Program-made: the position numbers and the translations under genes
Source of the DNA: Myotis daubentonii
Lineage: Eukaryota; Chordata; Mammalia; Chiroptera; Vespertilionidae
Assembly (NCBI RefSeq): GCF_963259705.1
Contig: NC_081842.1
Location: 183,896,349-183,960,348 of the forward strand
Direction of reading: 5' to 3'
DNA: 64,000 nt
Part shown: piece by piece, positions 1-13,700 of the stretch
Position numbering within the stretch: the stretch's first letter is position 1
Layout of the letters: each line of letters starts with the position of its first letter
Notes under the pieces: model-generated
Told to the model about the DNA's origin: nothing
Database searches by the model: none
The model's input: the letters and a program-made list of their open reading frames with translations, nothing else

Positions 1-405
1 TCAGTTGTATAAACGTACAGCACATACAATTATGTACATACACAATACTTGATAATGATAATAAGAGACTGTTACTACACTAGTCATCATTATTTTAGGT
101 GTATTCTTTCTACTTATAAAAAGGCTACACCATGTAGGTTTGTGTAAATGCATTTAGATGTTTGCACAGCAATGAAATGCCTCATGGCAAGCATTTCTCA
201 AGAGGGTATCCCCATTGTCAACCAACACGTTAACAATGTGATAATTTATATCGGGGCTTCCTCCAGGTTCCCAACTAGGACTAAGTACTTAACTTCAAGC
301 TTAAGTCCATTCTCAGCAACGCCTTTTTTTTTTTTTTAGCTGAACACAAAATCTGTTGGTTGACATGGCAAGGGGACTCAAGGAATAAAATGATCCCTCT
401 TGTAG

Positions 406-3160
<2,755 letters not shown>

Positions 3161-3169
3161 AAATGCTGG

Positions 3170-4450
3170 AAGTAATATCAGTAATAAAGGATCCCTAGCA
3201 ATGAATAGCTAGAAAATGTACATTTTAAAAAGGTACCATATATCATAAAAACAAACCTTTAAATGAAAAAGACTTAGATGGCACAGAAAATATAAGGTTT
3301 CTAGGAATAAAGAGATGTAATTAACCTCTAAATAGAAATAAATTCCAATCAAAATCTTGGCAGGGTTTTTTTGTATAACTTTGCAAGTTAATTCTAATAT
3401 TTATTTGGAAGCCAACAATGGGACAAACTGACATCTAAAGCTTCCTCATGAGAATCACACATCATCCATGTCATAATAGTTCTGCCAGAAATGTCTGACC
3501 GATCAGACATTTGATGAGAAAATTATCAGCTAAATCAAGTTGAGGAGAAAATACTCTACAAAGCAACTTTTCCTTTTTAAAAATGTCAGTATCACAAAAG
3601 ACAAAAACAAAATGGAGGAATTATTCTAAACTAAAGGAAAATAGAGAAATGAGAGCTAACTGTACTGTGTTTCTTCATTGGGTTGTATATTTAAGAGATG
3701 CAAATAATTACATACATTGTGGACTACAGTAATATTAGTTAATAAGTATGATGTAAAGCTTAAATTTTGTAAGTGATAGTGTAGGAGAATCTCTGTTAGA
3801 ATCATGATGAAATATCTGAAACTAATTATCATAGTTCAGGAAAAGCTTACATAGGTGTATATACATATTTATAACTGCACATAATGGACTGAGGATCAGT
3901 CAGAATATTTTAAAGAATTATACAATCCGTGAATTTTATCAAAGAATTGCATAATTTTAAAAAAGGGAAAATGGTAAATAAGTAATCCACAGACTAAGAA
4001 ACAGGAATGATCAACAAAATGGAAACATAGTAAAAGAGGCCTGCAAGTCAAAACCTTTTCACATCTATTAGAAAACCTGTCACTGGTGATATGGAACAAT
4101 TGGAATACAAATGCCCCACTGATGGGAGTATAAACTGGAATAAATACTTTGTAGATAATTTGGTATTTAGTCTGGAAAATGCAGAAATCCTATGAGGCAG
4201 CAATTTCACTCGTAGGTATATACCCCAGAAAAACACGTGTACCCTAGGAGTTGTATACAAGAATGTTCATAATACTATAATGGCAAGCCATTGGAAAAGT
4301 ATATTATTTTCATACTATGAAATGCCATACAGAAATGAAAAATAATTAGATAAATTGCAAGTGTCAATGTGGATGAAGCTTACAAATAGAGTTGAGCAGA
4401 CAAATAAGTTGAAGAATATATGCAGTGATATCAGTGATATGTTAAAGCTT
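3170..4450 (+). repeat. Ancient L1 remnant, sense orientation
   Basis: The sequence near 3345-3420 resembles L1 ORF2 (an 'aattccaatcaaaat' phrase and 'atttatttggaa'). The stretch 4075-4290 resembles the common L1 phrase around 'gatgggagtataaactgg' and 'taggtatatacccca'. It is heavily diverged and has no open frame. The borders and the continuity between the two parts are approximate. Confidence 0.6.
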
Positions 4451-4474
4451 GCAAAAAGATAAGGATTATTTAAG

Positions 4475-4596
4475 ACACTGGGGGATAGGGGAGGCTAGGG
4501 GACTGTCTAGGGCGGGGGGGAAAATGGACACATATGTAATACCCTTTGTATTACTTTAAGCAATAAAAAAATAAATAAAAAATAAAAATTAAAAAA
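4475..4596 (+). mobile_element. 5'-truncated vespertilionid L1 3' end
   Basis: A short L1 tail (GGACTGTCTAGGGCGGGG, then 'aataccctttgta' and an A-rich end) is flanked by an 18-20 bp duplication containing 'ggattatttaag' at about 4453-4474 and 4597-4615, with one mismatch. The same tail recurs at 43136-43380, which confirms the family. Confidence 0.85.
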
Positions 4597-4925
4597 AAGA
4601 TATGGATTATTTAAGGGCGTATATATACATAGTAGAAATAGAAAGAAATGCTCAAGAATAACTCAGGAGAGTAAGTAGCTCTTTAGGAAAGTCTTGCACC
4701 ATGATAAGTGTATAAGTGGTTTCAACTGTATTATTGTGCTATTTTTTCTTAAACTTGTGAGTGATTGGTGCTCATGTTAATTCACACCAGGAATAGGAAC
4801 TATTTTTATTAAATGCCTACTATGTACAATGCATTGCTTTAGACACTGGGGATAACTTAGAGAACAGTGGAGGTTGCATTCTAGCAAATGTGAAATACTG
4901 TATACCTTTGAGGATATATTAAATA

Positions 4926-5257
4926 TCTCTATATATAAAAGCCTAAGCGACTGTTCAACCAGTAGCTATGATGTGCACTGACCACAAGAGGGCAGATGCT
5001 CAGTGCACAGGCATGGAAACATGGGACAGACTGATGAATCTCAGGGGGTAGGGTGGGAAGAGATTAACCAAAGATCTTATATACTGCATACTAGAGGCCT
5101 GGTGCACAGATTCATGCACCAGTGGGGTCCCTCTGCCTGGCCTGCGGGGATTGGTCTGAAACGCCTTTGACATCCCCAAGGAGTCCCAGATTGTGAGAAG
5201 GCACAGGCCAGGCCAAGGCACCCCACCAGTGCACAAATCCATGCACTGGGCCTCTAA
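4926..5257 (+). mobile_element. HeliBat-type Helitron, with an opposed second 3' end inside
   Basis: The left end is A|TCTCTATATATAAAAG. The right end is a hairpin (GTGCACAAATCCATGCAC) followed by GGGCCTCTAA|T, close to the Helitron 3' CTRR|T rule. At 5091-5125 there is a second Helitron 3' end in the opposite orientation (CTAGAGGCCTGGTGCAC on the + strand). The stretch 5091-5257 is therefore bounded by two inverted 3' ends. No protein is encoded. Confidence 0.8.
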
Positions 5258-5644
5258 TTTCATTATATTTAATGACAAAAATTGGAATGAAACTTCCGTT
5301 TTACAATGCTAATGTCAGGCTCTTTGGGCAACCAACCAACTAAAAGCAATAGGAGATGGAAAAGCTTTGTCCAAGGAAAATGAAAGATTCTTCCAATCGC
5401 TAACTACAAAACATAATTTAAAAGTTGAGATATGCAGGAGTGAGTTGCAAGGTTTGTTTTAGATGGAAGATGCTCTGTAATGCCTCTTACCGCCCCCATT
5501 TCATTGCCCTGCAGAGTAGGGGAGTAAGAACTTGGTGTTAAACGTCATGAAGAGGTGCAGTGAACACCCACTCTCGGTCATATCTTAAATATTTAACCCA
5601 CTTTCTGATTGGAAAAGGTACAGTTACTAAATGTTTAAAAATAT

Positions 5645-5862
5645 GGCCTGGCCAGTGTTGCTCAGTGGTTGAGCATCCACCTATGAACCAGGAGGTCAGG
5701 GTTGAATTCCCAATCAGGGCACATGCCAAGGTTGTGGGCTCCATCCCCAGTGTGGGGTGTGCAGGAGGCAGCTGATCAAGGATTCTCATCATTGATATTT
5801 CTACCCCTCTCTCCCTCTCCCTTCCCCTCTGAAATCAATAAAAATACTTTTAAAAAAAATAT
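5645..5862 (+). mobile_element. Ves SINE
   Basis: This is a tRNA-derived SINE with a recognisable A box (GCTCAGTGGTTGAGC), a degraded B box (GGTTGAATTCC), the conserved 'gtgcaggaggcagctgatca' core, a pyrimidine-rich tail, and 'aatcaataaaa'. It abuts the upstream edge of the CC2D1B CpG island. Confidence 0.9.
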
Positions 5863-5879
5863 GGTGCGCCCCATTTTGC

Positions 5880-7760
5880 TGGAGAAGCTCAAAGGACACC
5901 AAGAAGGTGACAAGCAGAGAAGCCCTCCCCTTGGGCGGGGTCCGCGCCAGCCCGGACCCACGCGAGAGGGCTGAGCAAGGCCGTGAGGTGAGCGTGCGCC
6001 CGGGAGCCGCCCAGGAGGCGACTTGGTGGGGAAGGTGCAATGGAGCGAGGGCAGGTGTCGCACCCACCGCCTGTGTGCAGGCCGTTTGGCTCCCCGGACC
6101 CGCCCGCAAAACCAGCCTCGCGCTGCCGGCGCGCCCAGAACTCCACCCTCGGAGTCACCTGTTGGGGAGCCACACCCGCTCCGCCTGGCGCATGCGCATT
6201 GCGTGTTGCCTGGGCGTGGAGTCACGTGTTCGGCGCGCGCGTCTCTGTGGGGGAACTTCCTGTCACGGCTGCCGCCGCCGCCCGGTGGCCACTGGAGTCC
6301 CGGGCGGTGCGGGGCGAGAGCAGGCCCGGGGTGGTGCCGGATCCGCCGCGAGGTATGCCGCGCGTCCGCCCCCCGGCGAGGGTGGCCTGGGGACGCGGGG
6401 AGACGGAGTCGGCTGGGGCAGGGCGGGGAGGCGTCCCGCCGCGAGGGATGGGGTCCCCCGGCGTCGCCGCTCCTGCGCTCTCGGCTGCCCTCCTCCTCCG
6501 GAGCTCGGGCCGGGCTCCGGCACCGACGCCCCATCCCGGGCCCCGGACCTGCAGACTCGGCGCGTCTGACGGACCTCGCCTGTTTCCCTGAGCCGCGCGC
6601 TCCGCCCCGCTCGGCGCCGGCCCGCCCCCAGCCCCGCCGCCGGAATCTGACCCCTGAAGTCACCCTGAGGCCCCCCCTCCCCCGCCCCGGGCGCCCGCAG
6701 CCTGTTCACCTCGGAGCCCTGGCGATTCCACCCGGGGCTCCGCCCTCCGGCCGCTTCTCGCCGCAGCGCGCCCCGTCGGCCGGGACCGTTGCGGCCGGGA
6801 CGGTTTGCAGCCTCCGCTCCCGCTGCCTCTTCCCGGCTGCAGCCCGCGGCGGCTCAGAATCAGAACCGCCGGCCCGGTCCCGCCGGCCCTGGCCTCGGGA
6901 TGCTGCCTGGATTCCACCGGGTGTCGAGGCGTTCACATCGGCCCTGCGCACCTTTGCAGCCGCACTTGTCCACGTCCTGCCGCGCAGTTTAGGCTCCAGG
7001 AGCCCCGGGTCCCCAGGCTCCTGCGGAGGCCAAGCCGCTTCTCCCCCCAGAACGACCCTCAGGTCGCGCCCTCGGCGTGGGCTCCTTTCCCAGCGCCCAG
7101 CGGACGCAGCGCCGAGCCTGCTCCCTCCGCCGGGGACCGGGCACCACGCCCTGCAGCGCCCGGGGGTGTGTCCACCCACGAGGCCGTCTCCCCACGTTCA
7201 TGTTCGAGAGGCTGGGGAACATGTCACTCTCACTCCTGCTCCCCCGGGGCCCTCGGGGCCTCCTGACACAGTAGGTGCTGTGGGCGGTTGTGAGGTCTCT
7301 GAACCAGGGCGCGGAGTCAGTCCTCTGGACTAGACAGAACCGCCCAAGAGGAATGTTTGTGACGATAAAAGGTCAGTGTTTGTGCCGGGCAGTACCCGAG
7401 GAACTGGGTTTTTAGTTCAGTTCACTTCGATGTAAGTAGGCACGTGTGGCCACGGTGTTTGGCAGCCCGGCCTTATACCCGCCGCCCGGCCCGGCCCGGC
7501 CCGCGGCCGCTCCTGTCTCCCGGCTCCTCCCGCTCGGGTCTGCCGTCGGGTTCGCACGCCCTCAGCCCGCCGGCGGGGGCCCTCCGCCCTCTGCCTCCTA
7601 GCGGTGGCTCCAGGGCTGCGCTTTCCGTGATCCTCCATCCTTCCATGTAAACATTGCCTTTTCCTCCTGACCAGCCGGACTCAGGGCGCGCTTTTGGGGA
7701 AGGGGCTTGCCGGCGGCTCCCGTCTGAGTCTCGTCCGTTCCCCCGGACAGGAGTCTAGGC
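5880..7760 (+). promoter_or_regulatory. CC2D1B: CpG island / CC2D1B promoter and 5' non-coding exon
   Basis: This is the only long GC- and CpG-rich block at a gene start in the window. It contains a palindromic NRF1-type site GCGCATGCGC at 6188-6197, an E-box CACGTG at 6223-6228 and an ETS-type ACTTCCTG at 6255-6262, all within 75 bp. There is no TATA box. A plausible donor (AG|GTATG) at 6352/6353 suggests a 5'UTR exon at about 6260-6352 that is spliced to the first coding exon at 7751. The exact start site is inferred. Confidence 0.75.
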
Positions 7761-10700
7761 CGCCAGGATGCCGGGGCCCAGGCCGCGGAAGGGCCCTCAG
7801 GCCCGTGGTCAGGGTGTGGCGGCGGCCAAGCAGGTATGTAAATGCCTTCACCCCTGCACCAGGGGGGCGTTCCTCCAGGGCGTGGGCCAACTGGGCCATC
7901 GGGTGGTGTCACCATTAGCGCAGACTTGGAGCCGCGGCTCCTGGAGTTGGCAGAGCCCTTAGGGACACGGCCTGGCCTCCGCCGCACACGTGTGGGGCAT
8001 GAGGCCTGCACTCAACCCAGGCACCCTCCGGCCATGGCCGCCTCCTTACAGGGCATCTGGAGGCTTCAGGAACCACCAGTTCATGGGGCACTGATGGGGC
8101 CTGGCACTCTGATGGGTTCACTTAGGGCCATAACGCTGCCTACCAGCCTCAGGTGCCAGGGCTTGAGGGCTAATCCGCTGGGAGAGCTTTGCAGCCTTAG
8201 GGGTCTGTTCCCTAATCTCTATTTATTCTGGGCTCCAGTCCTGGGACTTCTTAAAAGAGGCAGGCAAGGAAGGTGTAGGATAAAGGGCATAGACTCAAGT
8301 CCTATGACCTTATTTTAAATTCTAGTTCTGCCACTTAACAGGCTGTCTCGGTATCGTCACAAGGCTGACTGTGAGAAGGGGCCTACCTTTGTTTCGAGCA
8401 GTCAGAGTCATACAGACAGAAAGGAGAATGCGGTACTGGGCGGGGGGAGGGGAAATGGGAGTTATTGTTTAATGGGCCACAGTTTCAGTTTTGCAAGATG
8501 GAAAGAGTTCTGTGGATGGAGAGTGGTGACAGTAGCACAACAGTGTGACGTACTTAATGCCACTGAGCTGTACACTTTAAAATGGTTATGATAATAGTTT
8601 CCAGGTTATGTGTGTTTTATAATTTTTTTAAAAATAGAACCTACCCCTTAGGATTGTGAGAATTAACTAAGATAAGCACATGAGTGCTAAGTAAATACAG
8701 TGCTGTCATTGTTGTAATAATAATGGCATTGTGGTCTTACTGTCTTTATAGTCACCAGGGAGTATACCAAGGGGTAATATTGTAGGCCTCAGTTTCCCTT
8801 TCTGCACATTGGGCCTCACAGTGAAGGAGCCACTGATCTCTAGGAGCCTGGCTGTGGGGCTGGGCTACATCCTTGACCCCATTGTATGGTTCCTAAGAAA
8901 TCTTCTCTGCTCTCAGCTGGGGCTCTTTGTGGAGTTCAGCCCTGAGGACATGCTGCTGGGGGTGGAGGAGACTGAAGATGATGAGGACTTGGAGGCTGAG
9001 CTGCTGGCCCTCACTGGGGAAGCAGGGACCACAGGCAGGAAGCCAGTCCCCAAAGGGAAGGGTAAGTTGTCGGTGCTGGGCTGGACTTGGTGCTGGGACC
9101 AGATGGGCTCAAGCAGGTGGTGGAGAGTCCTCACAGCTCTGAGGATGCAGCCACACCACCTGGTCGTCCTGCTACCCATGTCCCTTCTGCAGCGCTCTCA
9201 CCAAGAGCTCGTCTTGCCCTGCTCACACACCTGTGATGGGGAGCTCACATCTTCCCTGACTGCCCCCCTTCATGTGGACAGTCAGCAGTATGGTTCTCTG
9301 GCTGACTCAGGTCTCTACCCTTAGCCCAGCCAGGGCCTGGTATAGAGTGGGGCTCAGCACAGACTGAATTGGGCACTAATAAGCGCATAGAAGTTGTATC
9401 CGATGAGTAAGCGGAGTCTTCCTGCCTAGCCTGGAAGAGGACAGAGACCTGAAGTCTGGGAGGGTCAGAGGATCTAAATCTTCCTCTTCTCACCAGGAAC
9501 CCTCAGGGAGGACCTCCCCCAACCCCTGTACCCCTGAGCTGAGGATAATGGGAGGACCATGGCCCTCCATTTTTTCTCAGTCCAAACCTTTGGGGTTAGA
9601 TGAGCCTGGGTTTGAATCATGGCTCTGCTACTTACAGGATTGCAATTAATAGGAAAATTAATATTGGTAGTTCTCAGTTTACTTCTATAAAAGGGATAAT
9701 ATGACCTATCCTACAGAATTACTGTGAAGCTCAAATGGATGTTAAAAGTCTTTACATACATGAAAGGTGTAGTTAGGAGAAAAGGATGAATGTGTCTGTG
9801 AAGAACGATAGCAAAAATGCGGAGAAGGGTCCAGGAAGGTTTCCCTGCGGAGGGTCTTTGGAGCTGGGTCATAATGGAAGAGCAGGAGTTTCCCAGGTGG
9901 GACTGGCTGTGGAAAGGCAGGGTTTCCTCCTGGGTGTAGAAATGTACAGTCATTGAAGGCTCTCCTTCACTCTTCATGGACCTTTGCTGAGGCCCTGACC
10001 CTCTGTTTCCCCAGCCCCCTTACCTATGGCCCACATCGAGAAGTTGGCAGCGGACTGTATGCGGGATGTGGAGGAGGAGGAGGAGGAAGAAGGGCTGGAG
10101 GACGATACAGACCTGCTGGTACGTCTGCCAAGCTGGTGTCCTGGGCCTGATCAAACTGCAGAGGAGGCTGGGGTTTGCCCCTGTGCGTGCTCTGAGGTTG
10201 CACAACTGCCCTGCCCTTCTTGGGGCTGTTTCCTGACTATACAGTGTGAGACTAGTTTCCTCTTTTTTTTTTTTTAATATATTTTATTAATTTTTTACAG
10301 AGAGGAAGGGAGAGGGATAGAGAGTTAGAAACATCGACCAGCTGCCTCCCGCACACCCCCGACTGGGGATGTGCCCGCACCAAGGTACATGCCCTTGACT
10401 GGAATCGAACCCGGGGCCCTTCAGTCCGCAGGCCGACGCTCTATCCACTGAGCCAAACCAGTCAGGGCAGAGACTGGTTTCCTTTGATGTCTGGTCTGCA
10501 CTCTGTACTTGGGGGTTCTCAGACTTGTGGTCTCACTGTTTTCAAGACTGTCTTCAGTCAGATTAAAGACGTGTTTTGGTAAAGGGGGCTTGCAGGCACA
10601 GTGACTGATGCTGGGAAGAGGGCCCTTTATTTTCAGATCCTGTCACAGTTTGTATGGCCATGAGGCTCCCAAGCTCCTGTGACTTGTGTCTCCCCAGACT

Positions 10701-13700
10701 GAGCTGCAAGAGGTCCTGGGTGCAGATGGGGAAGCTGGGTCCCTGCATGGCAATGAGACAGCCATCATGGGTAGCTCTGAGGATGAGAAGGGACAGGAAA
10801 TCGTTGAGCCTCCAGTGCAGACACCTCTCCCAACAGCCTCAGTCCCAGCAGCGCAGGTAGGTTCTTAAGGGACCTGACAGTCCTGCGTGCCCGTGTGTAA
10901 CATGCATACAGCATAGCTTGCATAGGAAGACGGCAGTAACCCTCGGGCCCTCCCCAGCAGTGCCCCTGCTGAAGCAGTGACTGAGCATGAGGAACTCTTT
11001 GGTGCCTGGCTGGCCTCACAGGTCTCTGTTCTCCCAGACCATCCTCTGGAGCCCTTCACAGCTGGTCTGGGCCTCTGTGTTTGCCTCTGATAGGGCCTGT
11101 TGCCTCCTCCTTGAGGCTTTGAGGAGCTCCTCCTTGAACCCAAGAGCTCCGTTTTCTGGGGCAGCTTTGTTGCAGGGAGGGAGCAGCAAGGGCCTAGCTG
11201 GCCCTGGAGTGGCCAGGCCCTGAGCTGGAGTATCTACAGGCTGGAGGGCCTCAGGGGCTGCAGGCTCTGCTGGAAGATCGGATCCGCAATTACCGGGAGG
11301 CTGCGGCCAGCGCCAAGGAGGCAGGTGAAGCAGCCAAAACCAGGCGCTGTGAGCGTGGCCTAAAGGTAGGGTGTGCCCAGCCAGGGAGCAGGGCTGGGAG
11401 GAGTGGGGCTGAGGGCAGCAGGAGGTTGGGCCAGTAGCGGGGGGAGGCCTCCCCACTGGCCTGATGGAGGTGAAGGGCCCGGCTGGGTTTCTGTTTCTCT
11501 CTCCCAGACCCTAGAGGCCCAGCTGGCTGCTGTGAGGAAAGGCAGGAAGATCAGTGAGGAGGAGATCCCACCTCCAGTGGCCTTGGGCAAGAAATCCCCG
11601 GCCTCTCAGGAAACAACCAACAGGAGCCCTGATGCAGACCCTCCCGGCCCCCCCACCATGTTGCCAGGTATCAGGAGACACTCACATCCTGTTCTAGTTC
11701 CCAAGGTCAGGGCCGTGGCCTGCTTCCCATCCCACCAGTCGATGGCCAGAGTCACACCTCCCCTGTGGGTGCCGGCAGCCCAAGGTGTGCACGTTCTTCT
11801 TTGACCTGATGGGCTTTTTGTTTCTCCATAGACAGCCCTTCCCAGCCTGAGACGAGCTTGGGCAGCCCTGGCATATCTGCCCCACCCGGTTCAGACCCAG
11901 ACCCACGGGCCCTGTTGTTGGCCCGACAAAGAGAGTACAAAGTGGCTGCCCTGAGTGCCAAGCGGGCTGGAGACCTAGACCGCGCCCGAAAGTTCATGAG
12001 GATTGGGAAGGTATGACATCTGGCTCAGGGGCCCTCTGTCCAGCCCGTTTCACAGTTGGGGGAAGTGGCCTGCTCATGGTCACGCAGCTAGACTGGGCTT
12101 GAGGGGAACTTTTTTCAGCCCAGGCTCTTGCGATTCCCCTGCTTTGCTTACTGCTGTGCAGAGATTTGGTGCCGTCCTGGAGGCCCTGGAGAAGGGGCAG
12201 CCTGTGGACCTGAGTGCCATGCCCCCAGCGCCTGAGGGTCAGTATGGGGATGGTGGAGGGAACCTGCTCAGGCTGGGACTGGCTGGGCACCCCCACCTAT
12301 ACTTCTGCTCTGGGTCCCCCAGACCTGAAGCCCCTCCCACAGGCTTCCCAGGCACCCACAGTCATACCCCCAGCAGTGGAGCGAGTGCAGCCAGTGATGG
12401 CCTCTGACACCCCAGCAACCCCAGGTAGGATGGGATGGTGGGACTGTGGAGTGGGGACTGGGGAGAGGTAGGCAGGGCTGATGCTCTCTCCTTCCTCCTC
12501 TCAAGTGGCCCCTGCTGAGCCACAGACGGTGCTGGACGCCCTGCAGCAGAGGCTGAACAAGTACCGTGAGGCAGGCATCCAGGCCCGGGCCAGTGGGGAT
12601 GAGCGCAAGGCCCGGATGCACGAGCGCATTGCCAAGGTGGGCCTGCAGCCTGAAACCCGCCTATGTCGGCCCCTCTCTGGCTGGCTGCTCTCTGCCCTTG
12701 CAGCTAGAGTTTCCATCTCTGTCTCTTTGAAGCTGTTGCTGCCTCAGGGGCTCTTTTTCCTCCTGGGCTGCTTTCAGTCTTCCTCTTCGTCTCTGTGGGA
12801 GCCTGCAGACTGCTGCAGACAGCTCCTCCTTTCCTTCCCTCGCAGCAATATCAAGATGCCATGCGAGCACACCGAGCAGGACGCAAAGTTGATTTTGCTG
12901 AGTTGCCTGTTCCTCCAGGTAAGTGGTGCTTGGCCTAGAGCAGGGGTGGGCAAACTTTTTGACTCGAGGGCCACAATGGGTTCTTAAACTGGACCGGAGG
13001 GCCGGAACAAAAGCATGGATGGAGTGTTTGTGTGAACTAATACATGTTAACACTGCTGCTGGTGATGGAGCGGAGGGGAGAGCAAGAGAACCCTCCGCTC
13101 TTTCAGCTCCGCGGGCCGGATAGAACAGCCGAACGGGCCGGAGTTTGCCCACGGCTGGCCTAGGGTCACTGTGAAATCTCTGAGGAGGGGAAATGATTCT
13201 CCGGTAGGTGCCTCCACCTGTGGGAGCCACCCATCCCAGCCATGCCCCAGAAGACCCAGCTGAGCCCACAGAGGCCACCCCAGCCCTCACGCAGCTCTCT
13301 CTCCCCTATAGGATTCCCCCCCATCCCTGGTCTGGAGCCCATCGCAGGCACTGAGGCGGATGCAGTAGCAGCTGCTTTAGCAGCTGCCCAGAAACTGGCC
13401 TCCTCCGAGGAAACAGCCCCCGCAGAGGAAGATGGGGATGAGGATGAGGTTTGGCTGAGGGCCCAAGACTCCAGGGATGGGGCGGGGGCAGCAGATGAGG
13501 GGTAAACGCAGACCCTGTTGTCCATTTTACAGAGAAAAAACTTGGCCAAGGGCACCCAGATAGGCATTGTCAGAGCTGGATTCAAAAGATGTCTTTCTGA
13601 CTCCAGAGCCCATGTTCTATCCCTAATACCCTACTGTCTGCTGTCGGGAAGGTCAGCTCAGAGCTTCGGAGGTTCTGTAGGGCCCACAAGGGGAGGCCAT

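Noticed and set aside
5776..7333. Long overlapping open frames on both strands (up to 436 codons) in the CpG island
   Set aside because: GC-rich DNA rarely contains stop codons. The products are Pro/Arg/Gly-rich with no domain, several frames overlap on both strands, and the real gene start is at 7768.
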